64,000 bases of DNA from an uncultured Isoptericola sp. GTDB taxonomy: Bacteria; Actinomycetota; Actinomycetes; Actinomycetales; Cellulomonadaceae. Below are positions 35,152-44,246 of this stretch, piece after piece. Position 1 is the stretch's first letter, and every line of letters begins with the position of its first letter. Below the pieces are notes generated by a model. That model saw only the letters and a program-made list of their open reading frames with translations, did not search any database and was not told the origin of the DNA. Made by a program: the position numbers and the translations under genes. The stretch spans positions 30,405-94,404 of the forward strand of contig CANMFP010000013.1 of NCBI GenBank assembly GCA_947497265.1. The letters run 5' to 3'.

Positions 35152-38076
35152 ATGCACGCAGACCTCACACGATGGACCTTCGACCCGGCGCTCGGCTACC
35201 GCTCGGTGCTCATGCAGCAGGGCCGGGTGCTCCTCGACGCGGAGTGGAACGAGCAGGCCGCGATCACGGCGCACCACGACCAGGTGCGCACCACCGACGT
35301 CGTCGGCCCGGCAGGCGGTCCGGAGCCCGACGACGGCGGACCGGGACCGTTCGCGCTGGTCTCGCTCGCGGACGGGGCCCCGCCGGCGGGAGCGGCCTGG
35401 TCGGACCTCGCGGTGACGCCCGGGCGGTACTACGTCGACGGGGTACTCGCGGCCGCCTCCCCGAACCCGGACACCGCCGCTCCCGGCGCCTGGCCCCTGG
35501 CGAACCAGCCGCACCTGCGCACCATCGGCGCCGGCGTGGTCGCCGACCCCGGCCTGGCCGAGCCCGAGGACGACGGCCGGTACGCGGCCTACCTGGAGGT
35601 GTTCGACCACCTCGTCACCGCGGACGAGCGCCCGCAGCTCCTGGAGTCCGCACTCGGCGGCCCCGACACCGCCGTACGCGCGCAGACGGCCTGGCAGGTG
35701 CGCCTCGACCCGCTCGACGGCGAGGTGTGCTCCGAGCTGACGGCCGCGGCACCGGCCGCACCACGGCGGATGGTGGCGGCGCTGCGCGAGGCGGACGACG
35801 ACGTCGACCCGTGCCGGATCGTGGGCGGCGGCGGGTACCAGCGCCTCGAGAACCAGCTGTACCGGGTCGAGGTGTTCGACGTGGAGCCGACGCCACGCTT
35901 CGTGTGGTCGCGCGAGAACGGTTCGGTGGTGGCCGGGCTGCTCGACCTCGACGTGTCCACGGCGACCGGGGCAGACTCCGCGCTGAGCATCGATCGCCCT
36001 GGCCGCGACGACGAGCTGTCGATCCGCCAGGGCGACCTGGTCGAGGTGACGAGCGCCGACCGCAGGCTGCGAGGGCTTCCGGGTCTCCTCGCCAGCGTGG
36101 TCGCGGTGGCAGACCTGGTGCTGCACGTCGCGTGGGCCGACGCCGCCCCGACGTCGGTCGCAGCACTCGGCCGGGCGCCCGTGGTGCGGCGGTGGGACGG
36201 CGGGCCGAGCCCGCTGCGCACCACCTCGACCGACCTCGAGGGCGGCATCACGGTGCGGTTCCCGTCCGGCGGCACGCCGCAGGTCGGAGACTTCTGGCTG
36301 GTCCCGGCCCGCACGGCGCGGCTCGCGTTCGGCGTCACGGCCCGGCAGGGCACGCTCGAGTGGCCGTGGGACGCGCCGGACCCGCAGCCGCCGAACGGTC
36401 CGGCACGCCACCGCACGCCGATCGGCATCCTGGAACGCTCCGGCGGCACCTGGACGCTGGACTCGGACTGCCGACACCTGTTCCCGCCGCTGACCCGCAT
36501 GGCGGCGATCGACCTCGTCGGCGGTGACGGCCAGGAGGCCATGCCCGGCGACGAGCTCGACGAGCCCGTCCGCGTCGTCGTGCGGCAGGGCGGGGTGCCG
36601 GTCGTCGGCGCACCGGTGCGCTTCACCGCCGCCGGTGGGACGCTGCGCGACGCGAGCTCCGGCGACCCGCTGGGTGGGTCCGGGGTCACGCAGACCGGTC
36701 CCGACGGCGTGGCCGCCGTCCGCTGGACGCTCGACGAGGGCGCCGGGACCACGCAGACGCTCACCGCCGTGCGTCTCGACGACACCGACACGGAGACCGG
36801 GACCGCCGTCGTCGTCACCGGGCGGCTCAGCGTGGCCCGGCAGGTCGCGTGGGATCCGGCGTGCGAGGGCTTCGCGAGCACCCGCACGGTGCAGGAGGCG
36901 CTGTCGCAGGTGGTGACCACGCCCATGCTGCGCCTCCTCGGCGGTGATGGCCAGGAGGTCCACAGGACCGGGCAGACCGTGCCGCAGCTGGTCCGCGTGG
37001 TCGTGGACAGCCCGTGCGGGCCGGTCACCGCGAAGGTCGTGGCGCGCGGGTCGGACGGCGCGCGCGTGGCGGGGGTCGAGGACGGCTCGGCGGTCCCGCC
37101 GTCCCTGCCCGACGACGTCACGGAGGTGGCGGTGTCAGAGACGGACCGCGCAGGGGTCGCCGCGTTCGTCTGGCAGCCGCGGCTCGGCGACGGCACGCGC
37201 GAGCGGGGCCCGAGCGACGTCCTGACGATCACCCTCGCCGAGACGCCGGAGGCTGCCGCCGTGCAGGTCTCGGCCCGGCTCGACACGGCCGACGCGCGCA
37301 CACCCGGCCTGCACGTGACAGGCGTGTCGTTCCTGGACGGCGGCGCGTTGCGGAACGACACGCTCGTCCAGACGAGTGCCATCTCCTCCGGAGTCGTCAT
37401 CGACCTCGACGGCGAACCCCTGCCGGCCAGCGTGCAGGGCAAGCCCGTGGCGCGGCTGCTGCTGGACCTGCCGTGGCCGACACCAGCCCTCGGCAACGAC
37501 TTCGACCTCGGCACGACCTTCGCCACCCAGACGATCACGCTCGACGGCGAGACGAGCGCTGACGCCCGCCAGATCGTCTGGCAGCCGAACGACGGGCTGG
37601 GCGACGTGCTGGCGCGGGTCCGCGACCAGGTCCTGAAGTGGCAGGAGTCGGGTCAGGTGCCGGACGGGACGCTGCCGCTGCGGATGCGATTCCAGCTCGA
37701 CGGCTGGGCGGTGGTGGCTGCCGACGACCCGGCCCTGCACGTCAACGGCCAGGCCACGGTGGCCATGGACGACGGTCGCAGCGCCCTGGTGCTGCCGACC
37801 ACCGACGAGGTCACCGGTGGCCGCTTCGAGACGTGGTTCTGGTTCGGCCGGCAGCGCCTCGTCGTCCCACCGGTCATCGTCGACGACTTCGAAGGCCGCA
37901 CGCGCGGGTTCGTCGAGCGGAGGGCGATCGAGGCCGGGCTCGAGCTGCGGGTCGAGGAGATCGATGCGCCGGGCGTGCGTGGCGGCACGGTCGTGTCGAC
38001 CGAACCGGCACAAGGTGCCGAGCTGCCGCCCGGCGAGCTGCTCACGATCCGCGTGGCCCGCGGTGTGAACGGCTGA
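35152..38076 (+). CDS. DUF6519-like CIS protein with Ig-like and C-terminal PASTA domains
   Basis: 974 aa. The N-terminal half has the features of the DUF6519 proteins that accompany CIS genes: MHADLTRWTFDPALGYRSVLMQQGRVLLDAEWNEQ and the phrase NQLYRVEVFDVEPTPRFVWSRENGSVV. Two bacterial Ig-like segments follow (about 460-560 and 600-720), each beginning with a LLGGDGQE / DLVGGDGQE block. A C-terminal PASTA domain is visible at about 903-972 (GFVERRAIEAGLELRVEE, GTVVSTEPAQGAELPPGELLTIRVA). PASTA domains bind peptidoglycan in kinases and PBPs. No signal peptide. Its place after the wedge genes is where a fibre (Afp13) would be expected, but it has no trimeric fibre repeats. Spaced 2 bases from the previous stop. 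Confidence 0.8.
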   Translation: MHADLTRWTFDPALGYRSVLMQQGRVLLDAEWNEQAAITAHHDQVRTTDVVGPAGGPEPDDGGPGPFALVSLADGAPPAGAAWSDLAVTPGRYYVDGVLAAASPNPDTAAPGAWPLANQPHLRTIGAGVVADPGLAEPEDDGRYAAYLEVFDHLVTADERPQLLESALGGPDTAVRAQTAWQVRLDPLDGEVCSELTAAAPAAPRRMVAALREADDDVDPCRIVGGGGYQRLENQLYRVEVFDVEPTPRFVWSRENGSVVAGLLDLDVSTATGADSALSIDRPGRDDELSIRQGDLVEVTSADRRLRGLPGLLASVVAVADLVLHVAWADAAPTSVAALGRAPVVRRWDGGPSPLRTTSTDLEGGITVRFPSGGTPQVGDFWLVPARTARLAFGVTARQGTLEWPWDAPDPQPPNGPARHRTPIGILERSGGTWTLDSDCRHLFPPLTRMAAIDLVGGDGQEAMPGDELDEPVRVVVRQGGVPVVGAPVRFTAAGGTLRDASSGDPLGGSGVTQTGPDGVAAVRWTLDEGAGTTQTLTAVRLDDTDTETGTAVVVTGRLSVARQVAWDPACEGFASTRTVQEALSQVVTTPMLRLLGGDGQEVHRTGQTVPQLVRVVVDSPCGPVTAKVVARGSDGARVAGVEDGSAVPPSLPDDVTEVAVSETDRAGVAAFVWQPRLGDGTRERGPSDVLTITLAETPEAAAVQVSARLDTADARTPGLHVTGVSFLDGGALRNDTLVQTSAISSGVVIDLDGEPLPASVQGKPVARLLLDLPWPTPALGNDFDLGTTFATQTITLDGETSADARQIVWQPNDGLGDVLARVRDQVLKWQESGQVPDGTLPLRMRFQLDGWAVVAADDPALHVNGQATVAMDDGRSALVLPTTDEVTGGRFETWFWFGRQRLVVPPVIVDDFEGRTRGFVERRAIEAGLELRVEEIDAPGVRGGTVVSTEPAQGAELPPGELLTIRVARGVNG

Positions 38077-38086
38077 GGTCGTCGTC

Positions 38087-40003
38087 ATGGGCGGCGCCCT
38101 CGCGATGCACCCCGGCGGGACCGAGCGCGCCGTCGACACCTCGACGCCCGGTCCGGCACCTGCGCCAGCACCGGCCCGCGACCCCGCCGGCAGCGCCGTC
38201 GCGGACCATGATGTCGCCGGCGTCCGGCCCACCCGGGCAGGCGCTCCGGCCGGGCCCGGCGTCCGCGAGCTCTCGTCCGGCCGGTCAGTTCGTGAGATCG
38301 GCATCGTCAGCAGCTCGGGCGGTGTCCGGCTGCGCGAGCAGCCGTCGACCTCTGCGGACGTGCTCGGTCACCTGCCGCTCAACACGCACCTCTTCGTCGA
38401 CTCCGAGAGGCGGGGCTGGTTCTTCGTCGCTCTGAACGACGGGCGCATCGGGTACTGCGCGGCCGAGTACATCAAGACAGACCTTCCGGAACCGAACGCC
38501 AACCTGTACCAGGTCCGGTCCGGGGACACGGCGTTGGGGATCTCCCTGCGTCACTACCCGGGTGCCGCCGTCTGGGGAAGTGATCACCGCTTCTTCATCA
38601 ACGCGCTCGTCCACGTCAATGCCGGGCCAGGACTTCGGGGGATCGACAAGCCTCGTGCCGATGCGAGCTGGGCCGAGACGCAGGTCCGGGCCGGATACTG
38701 GATATGGATCCCGAGCCTGCCCTTCCTGCGCAGCCTGCGAGACCGCGTCTCCTCGGGATCGATCAGCTACGAAGCGTGGGACGCGGTCAAGACGGCGGCT
38801 GCTGCCGTCGCCGACTTCGTCATCGGGACGGGGGCCTTCATCGTCGGGCTCCTGCACGGGGCGCTCGAGTCGCTGTGGGATGTGCTCGCCGGCGTCGTCG
38901 GACTGGTCACCATGGTGTGGGACGTGCTGCGGAGCGTCCTGACCGGAAGTCTCCTGTCCGATGCCCGAGGTCTCTGGAACGACATCAAGAACCTCGACTG
39001 GGGCGAGCTCGTCGAAGGGTGGATCGATCAGTTCGACCGGCGCTGGAACGCGTCGTCCGTCGCCAGCAGGTGGCACTTCCGTGGATGGGTCACGGGCTAC
39101 GCCGTCATGGAAGTCCTCATGCTGGTCCTCTCCGGGGGGATCATCAGCGGCATCAAGTGGGTGGGCAAGGCGGCGAAGCTGGCCGGGGTCCTGGCCGCGA
39201 TCCCGCGCGTGGCGAGGGCCGCGGCAGCGTTGCGCCGGAGCCGGCGCGCGGCGCAGCTCGCCCGGAGGCTCCGGCGCAGCGACGGGACACCCGGCGGTAC
39301 CGGGGGCGGTGCGCCCCGACGCTCCCGGGGCCACACCGCCGAGGGTGTCGGAGACGACTTCACGCACGGCCCTCTGCCGGAGGTGGCGGACGACATCCCG
39401 GTGCAGACCAGGCGGGGGCCCAGCCGCTCCGAGGCCGAGACGCTGGAGGACTACGCCGACGCCATGCGACCCACCGGCCCGGGGAGCAGGCGCAGCCCAG
39501 CGTCCTCCGCGGCACGCGAGAGCGGAACGGGAGGGGCCCACATCCGCGAGAACCTCTACACCGGAACGACCCAGACGCGGGTCACCCGAAACCTCGTCCG
39601 GCACGGTGTCCTCGAGGTCACCGAGGACACCCTGCGGGTGCTCGACCCCGACAGATACCTGCGTTGGCTGCGTCGTGCCTACCGACGGCACGGTGGCGCC
39701 CACCTCGACCCGCGGGTGGAGGCGGCCGTCCGGCGCTACGTCCAGAGCGACGACCGGCTCCCCACGGTCGGCGTGAACCCGGCGGCCCGCGGATCGAGCC
39801 GTGCGGGGTCGCTGCCGGGGACGCACGCCGAAGTCCTCGCGGTCAACGACGTCCTCGCCAGCGGTGGATCGGCGCGGGTCGTCGTCGCCACGGTGCGCCG
39901 GACCGGCGGTCACTTCGCCGCATGCCTCCACTGCGGCGGCATCCTCCGAGAGCTCCGGCGCTCCATTCCCGAGCTGCGCATCGCGACCGGGTCGGCCAGG
40001 TGA
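38087..40003 (+). CDS. Candidate CIS effector: SH3-LysM protein with C-terminal deaminase toxin domain
   Basis: 638 aa, last gene of the rightward operon. Regions: disordered Pro/Ala-rich start (1-65); bacterial SH3 domain (about 72-130, SSGGVRLREQPSTSADVLGHLP); LysM-like domain (about 139-210, YQVRSGDTALGISLRHYPG); two hydrophobic stretches (about 236-280 and 332-372) that could insert in membranes; a basic and disordered linker; and a C-terminal domain (about 525-638) with the zinc-deaminase signature HAE at 580-582 and CLHC at 613-616. That pairing of HxE with CxxC is the hallmark of cytidine-deaminase-fold toxins such as YwqJ-like and BURPS668_1122-like domains, which attack nucleic acids or nucleotides. 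No immunity gene is seen next to it. ATG 38087 has GAGG eight bases before it. Which family of deaminase, and that it is loaded in the CIS, are inferences. Confidence 0.78.
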   Translation: MGGALAMHPGGTERAVDTSTPGPAPAPAPARDPAGSAVADHDVAGVRPTRAGAPAGPGVRELSSGRSVREIGIVSSSGGVRLREQPSTSADVLGHLPLNTHLFVDSERRGWFFVALNDGRIGYCAAEYIKTDLPEPNANLYQVRSGDTALGISLRHYPGAAVWGSDHRFFINALVHVNAGPGLRGIDKPRADASWAETQVRAGYWIWIPSLPFLRSLRDRVSSGSISYEAWDAVKTAAAAVADFVIGTGAFIVGLLHGALESLWDVLAGVVGLVTMVWDVLRSVLTGSLLSDARGLWNDIKNLDWGELVEGWIDQFDRRWNASSVASRWHFRGWVTGYAVMEVLMLVLSGGIISGIKWVGKAAKLAGVLAAIPRVARAAAALRRSRRAAQLARRLRRSDGTPGGTGGGAPRRSRGHTAEGVGDDFTHGPLPEVADDIPVQTRRGPSRSEAETLEDYADAMRPTGPGSRRSPASSAARESGTGGAHIRENLYTGTTQTRVTRNLVRHGVLEVTEDTLRVLDPDRYLRWLRRAYRRHGGAHLDPRVEAAVRRYVQSDDRLPTVGVNPAARGSSRAGSLPGTHAEVLAVNDVLASGGSARVVVATVRRTGGHFAACLHCGGILRELRRSIPELRIATGSAR

Positions 40004-40054
40004 GATCGGCCCCGAGCCGGCACCCGCCCCGCGGTTCTCGGTCGAGACCCGCGC

Positions 40055-41104
40055 TCACGGCAGCGGCACGCCGTAGAGCCGTGCCCAGTTCTTCCAGTCG
40101 AGCGCCTGGTGGGCCGCATGCTCCGCGCTGCCCGCCTGCCGGGACGCCTCACCGGAGACGGTGCTCTGCGTCCGCGACGCGTTCGACGACCCACGGCCGC
40201 CCCCACCTCGCACGGACGGGTCGGTCGCGGGCAGCGCTTCCCGGTTCGCACGCGGGTCGTCGGCCGGGCGGGCACCGTTGTCCCGCATCCAGCGTTGGAG
40301 CGCCGCCGCGAGGGACTCCCCCTCGACCTCACCGGCGTAGTCGTCGCCGAACTCCGCCCCGGCGGCGTTGCTGGGGATGTCCTCCGGGGAGAAGCCGCTG
40401 CGGTAGTCGTCGCCCCACTCCGTGGCCCACTGGAACATCTCGTTGGCGAGCCCGAGGCCCTCCGCCACCACGCTGCCCGTCGACGCGGCATAGCTCGCCG
40501 CCGCCCCGAAGTGCCGCACGTCCACCCAGCCGTAGGTGTCGCAGTAGAAGTACCGGCCGACGTTGCCGCCGTGGGCGTCGCTCAGCTCGTCGAGGACCTG
40601 GCCCACCGTCCGTCCGGCCGAGTGGTCGCGGACCCATTGCACGACGTCGTCAGCGTCCGTCGTCCCGGCCTGGTTCGGGGCTCGGTGCAGCACGGGTGTG
40701 CCCGACGGCGCACGGCCCGCCGCGCCGTCCCTGACGGCCGGCAGGTGGGCGCCCACCGGCAGCCCGACGGAAGCTCGTGACGCGACCCGGTTCGCCTGGG
40801 CCTCGGCAGCGGGACCGTCCGAGGTCGAGCCGCTGCGCTGCTGGACCACGTGCGCCGCCTCGTGGGCCGCCAGCTCGACGGACGCGTCGCGCGGCATCGA
40901 CACCCGGTCACCCTGCGTGAAGGCGTGCGCCCGCACCCGCCGTCGCGTCTCGGCGTCCGAGGACGTGTCGCTGACCCGGATCCGGCGGAGGTCGTGGCCC
41001 GCGAACAACGGTTGCAGCCGATCGAGGTGCGGCAGACCTGCGCTGCCTGCCGAGGTCCTCGCGGCGACGTCCTCGGCCGTCTCGCGCCGACCACGCCCCC
41101 TCAT
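40055..41104 (-). CDS. DUF4157 protein with uncharacterised C-terminal domain, candidate CIS cargo
   Basis: 349 aa, last gene of the leftward operon. A DUF4157 domain, strongly associated with extracellular contractile injection systems, fills about 25-115: LQPLFAGHDLRRIRVSD, RAHAFTQGDRV and the zinc-peptidase-like HEAAHVVQQ (81-89) with a following acidic ligand candidate Glu101 in AAEAQANRVA. A separate C-terminal domain (about 150-260) reads GRYFYCDTYGWVDVRHFGAAASY with Asp195 and His198 and then SGFSPEDIPSNAAGAEFG; I do not recognise it with confidence. It may be a toxin or enzyme; DUF4157 would then be the delivery/processing module. ATG 41104 overlaps the ATPase stop as ATGA. It ends 51 bases from the deaminase gene. 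Confidence 0.8.
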   Translation of the reverse strand: MRGRGRRETAEDVAARTSAGSAGLPHLDRLQPLFAGHDLRRIRVSDTSSDAETRRRVRAHAFTQGDRVSMPRDASVELAAHEAAHVVQQRSGSTSDGPAAEAQANRVASRASVGLPVGAHLPAVRDGAAGRAPSGTPVLHRAPNQAGTTDADDVVQWVRDHSAGRTVGQVLDELSDAHGGNVGRYFYCDTYGWVDVRHFGAAASYAASTGSVVAEGLGLANEMFQWATEWGDDYRSGFSPEDIPSNAAGAEFGDDYAGEVEGESLAAALQRWMRDNGARPADDPRANREALPATDPSVRGGGGRGSSNASRTQSTVSGEASRQAGSAEHAAHQALDWKNWARLYGVPLP

Positions 41105-43005
41105 CGCGCCGCACCCGCCCGCGGCCGCGCCGCCGACCAGGCCACGCGCCCGGACTTGCCGAGCTCCCAGCGCACCGCCCGGGCGAGGTGCTCCGTCTGC
41201 AACGGCCCGCCGTCGTCGGCGGCGAGGTATGCGGCCTGCAGCGCGGCGGAGGTGATCCCGCCGCCGGACAGGTCGGCCTCGGCGAGACGGTCGAGGTCGA
41301 GGTCGCGTCGTGGGACGGCGTCGGGCAGCGCCTGCTCCCACATCCGGCGACGCGCCGTGCGGTCCGGGTAGGGGAACGTCACGACGGCGGAGAGCCTGCG
41401 TGTGAACGCCGGGTCGAGGGCGCTGCGGGCGTTGGTGGTCAGCACCGCGAGCCCGCCGAACGCCTCCATGCGCTGCAGCAGGTACCCGACCTCCACGTTG
41501 GCGTAGCGGTCATGGCTGTCCTTGACCTCGGAGCGCTTGCCGAACAGGGCGTCGGCCTCGTCGAAGAGCAGCACCATGCCGCCGTCCTCTGCCGCGTCGA
41601 ACAGCCGGGCGAGCCGCTTCTCGGTCTCGCCGATGTACTTGTCGACCACCTGGGACAGGTCGACGTGCACGAGGTCGAGCTGCAGGTCGTGGGCGATCAC
41701 CTCGGCGGCGAACGTCTTGCCGGTACCGCTGTCGCCCGCGAAGAGCGCGGCCGTTCCCCGCCCACGCGAGGACAGGGCACCGAACCCCCACTCGTCGAGG
41801 ACCTTCGGGCGGTGCCGCACGGCTGCGGCCAGGGCGTGCAGCTGGTCGAGCTGCGCCTCGGGCAGCACCAGCCGGTCCCAGCCCGCTCGCGCGACGCGCA
41901 CCTGGGCGAGCCCGCCCACGTCGCCTCGCGGCCGACGACGGCACGCGGACCACAACGGACGCCCGGCCGCGACCTCGAGCGCCACGGCGTCGACGTCACC
42001 CACCGCCAGGTCGAACGCTCCCGCGGCGGCCGCCACCTCGTCGTCGGGCACGACGGCGCCCGCTTCGTCGAGCGCGCCGGCCAGCGTGGCGCGCCGCTCC
42101 CCCGCCCCCAGCCGGGGCACGTCGACGACGGACAGCCCGAGCCGTTCGAGCGCGGACGTGGCAGACCCGCCGTCGCCGAGGAGCACCACCGGTGCGTCGC
42201 TGGCGACGAGCGTGCGGCCGAGAGCACCGGGTGGTGCGGACGTGTCGAGGTCGACCAGCCAGGCGACCCCGCCCAGCACGGTCTCCCGCACCAGCCGCCG
42301 CACGAAGCGCTCCAGGTCGCCCGCGGCCGGCGGGAGGTCACCGGCGCCGAGCAGGCGCGGGGCGAGCCCCACGGACGCGCACGCCGCGGCAGCGACCGCC
42401 CGCGTGGTGCGGGGTTGCGGGCCGCGCAGCACGACGGGTCCGGACGCGGTCCAGCGTGCTGCCACCTCTGCGGCGACCGCGGACTGCGTCGGCGAGAGCC
42501 GGACGGGCACGGTGACGGGATGGCTGAGCACCTCCAGCCGCTCGTCGAGGGCGTCGACCCCGGCGAGCCGGTGCACCACCTGCTCGTCCGGGAGGAGGGG
42601 TCCGGCGACGACGGCGGTCGGGTCCGCCGGGCGCAGCAGCTCCCAGCGGCGCAGCGGCGCCTCGGGGACGAGCGCGTCCCAGTGCGCACCCGGCAGGTGC
42701 TCCAACGCGGCCGCGAAGCTCAGTCGTGGGCTGCCGGTGCGGTCGCTGAGCTCGCGGCCGACCGCACCGACGAGGTCCGGGCCGCAGGCCAGCAGCAAGG
42801 TCTGTCGTTCGAAGGTGCTGAGCCCGAACCCGGTCTCGATCTCGTCCAGCGGGCCGGGTGCCGTCTGCCCCGCGCGCAACCGGTCGAGGCGTGCCTGGGC
42901 CGGGCCGACGTCGGCGCCGGTCAGGATCGCACGCACCACGTCGAGCTCGCCGACCACGAGGTCGCGGACCTGCTCCGGCGCTGCCACCGTCGACGCCTCG
43001 CTCAC
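41101..43005 (-). CDS. CIS AAA+ ATPase (Afp15/Pvc15 type)
   Basis: 634 aa. AAA+ ATPase that accompanies every complete CIS locus and is thought to aid assembly or recycling of the particle. An N-terminal helical part (1-120) is followed by an AAA-like domain with no usable nucleotide loop (GPQPRTT at about 195-201, where GxxxxGKT would be). The second domain is intact: Walker A GDSGTGKT (424-431), Walker B LLFDEAD (479-485), sensor TTNARSALDPAFTRRL with its arginine fingers. The intact domain resembles classical membrane-remodelling AAA proteins. GTG 43005 overlaps the cap gene stop as GTGA. Homologous to the ATPase next to Streptomyces CIS genes. Confidence 0.9.
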   Translation of the reverse strand: MSEASTVAAPEQVRDLVVGELDVVRAILTGADVGPAQARLDRLRAGQTAPGPLDEIETGFGLSTFERQTLLLACGPDLVGAVGRELSDRTGSPRLSFAAALEHLPGAHWDALVPEAPLRRWELLRPADPTAVVAGPLLPDEQVVHRLAGVDALDERLEVLSHPVTVPVRLSPTQSAVAAEVAARWTASGPVVLRGPQPRTTRAVAAAACASVGLAPRLLGAGDLPPAAGDLERFVRRLVRETVLGGVAWLVDLDTSAPPGALGRTLVASDAPVVLLGDGGSATSALERLGLSVVDVPRLGAGERRATLAGALDEAGAVVPDDEVAAAAGAFDLAVGDVDAVALEVAAGRPLWSACRRRPRGDVGGLAQVRVARAGWDRLVLPEAQLDQLHALAAAVRHRPKVLDEWGFGALSSRGRGTAALFAGDSGTGKTFAAEVIAHDLQLDLVHVDLSQVVDKYIGETEKRLARLFDAAEDGGMVLLFDEADALFGKRSEVKDSHDRYANVEVGYLLQRMEAFGGLAVLTTNARSALDPAFTRRLSAVVTFPYPDRTARRRMWEQALPDAVPRRDLDLDRLAEADLSGGGITSAALQAAYLAADDGGPLQTEHLARAVRWELGKSGRVAWSAARPRAGAAR

Positions 43006-44246
43006 GGCAGCGTCACCGAGGGTCCGTCGTAGGTGTCGCCGGACATGGTGGGCAGGCTCGCCACTCCGTCGACCGTGACCCGGACCATCCACGTGCCCGG
43101 CGTGAGCGCGGCGAGCGGCACGTCGAGGCGGTCGAGGGGAGGTCCCGCCTCGGGCACCGGTCCGGTGTGCTCCTCCACGAGCGCCGGGTCGGCGTCGTCC
43201 CCGCCGGCGACGCGGGCGAGGCTGACGGTGGCGCGCTGCCCGGCTGCCACGGGCGGCGTCACCGGCACCTCGACGTGCGTAGCGGTGGTGGTGGGCGTGC
43301 CGACGTCCGGCCGCACCACGAGCGGCAGGGTGTCGGAGCGACCGAGCACGCGGACGGGCTCCCCGGGCGCGCCGGGCGCCGCCTCGTGGACGACCTGGAC
43401 CCCATGGACCCCCGCGCGCACGGCGTCGGTGAGGGTCACGGCGAGGCGATCCGTGCGCGACGAGGGGTCCGGCGCGAGGCGTTCACCGGCCACCCGGACG
43501 GCGGTCCGGGCGCCGAGCAGGCCGCGACCGGTGAGCACGAGCGTGGTCCCGGTGACCGCCGGACCGCCACCGGCGACGGCGACGTCGTCGAGCAGCACGC
43601 GGCTGAACGGCCGGACCGCGAGTGCGCGGCTCGCGACGGGCATCGGCGTGCGGACCGGCAGCCCGGCCTGGAGGAGCACCACAGTGGCGGTGTACGTCTG
43701 GGACAGCAGGTAGGGGGTGCCCAGGACGCCCCACAGCTTGGACAGCTCCTCGAGCGGCAGCGGAGTCGGGGTGATCTTGACCGCCTCGTCCTGGTCGGCG
43801 AGGTCGGCAGCGTCGAGGAAGTCGGTCGCCCCGGCGTCGAAGGTCGCCACCGCGTCCTGGATCACCGACTTGGTCAGCACCGGGGTGGCCGCGAGCGCCA
43901 ACGTGCTCCTGGCGAGCAGCCGCTGCGGTTCGAGGGCCTCCTCGTCTCCGTAGGCGGTGACGAGGTAGTGCAGGTCGAGTGCGGCGGCGGGTCGCCGGGC
44001 GAGGCTGCCGTCCGCGTGCCGCGTGGGCAGGCCGTCGAGGTTCCAGGCGTGGTTGGGCGTGACCTGGTAGAGGTACACGTTCAGCCCGGCGGCGACCTCG
44101 CCGACGTTGCCGAGCTCGGCGACCTGGGCGGGTCGCAGCGTGGTGACGTCGGCGCCGCCGACGGGTGCGGGTTCGTCGCCGAGCGACTGGTGCAGCACGT
44201 AGCGGACGGCCGAGGTGACGGCTGCGACGGCCAGCGTGTTGCTCAT
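43002..44246 (-). CDS. CIS cap protein (Pvc16/Afp16-like, DUF4255)
   Basis: 414 aa. Expected to stop tube and sheath growth at the distal end. The N-terminal about 190 residues are the Pvc16/DUF4255 domain: VTSAVRYVLHQSLGDE, VYLYQVTPNHAWNLDGLPTRHADGS, ALDLHYLVTAYGDEEALEPQRLLARSTLALAATPVL. Two Ig-like repeats follow (about 235-330 and 330-414) and are unusual in length for the plain cap; similar extensions are found in actinobacterial versions. ATG 44246 overlaps the preceding stop as ATGA; an in-frame ATG nine bases upstream is not needed. Confidence 0.88.
   Translation of the reverse strand: MSNTLAVAAVTSAVRYVLHQSLGDEPAPVGGADVTTLRPAQVAELGNVGEVAAGLNVYLYQVTPNHAWNLDGLPTRHADGSLARRPAAALDLHYLVTAYGDEEALEPQRLLARSTLALAATPVLTKSVIQDAVATFDAGATDFLDAADLADQDEAVKITPTPLPLEELSKLWGVLGTPYLLSQTYTATVVLLQAGLPVRTPMPVASRALAVRPFSRVLLDDVAVAGGGPAVTGTTLVLTGRGLLGARTAVRVAGERLAPDPSSRTDRLAVTLTDAVRAGVHGVQVVHEAAPGAPGEPVRVLGRSDTLPLVVRPDVGTPTTTATHVEVPVTPPVAAGQRATVSLARVAGGDDADPALVEEHTGPVPEAGPPLDRLDVPLAALTPGTWMVRVTVDGVASLPTMSGDTYDGPSVTLP

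Noticed and set aside
40004..40054. Hairpin terminator between the convergent CIS operons
   Set aside because: Possible arms (CTCG/CGAG) are short, with a two-base loop; not strong enough to call.
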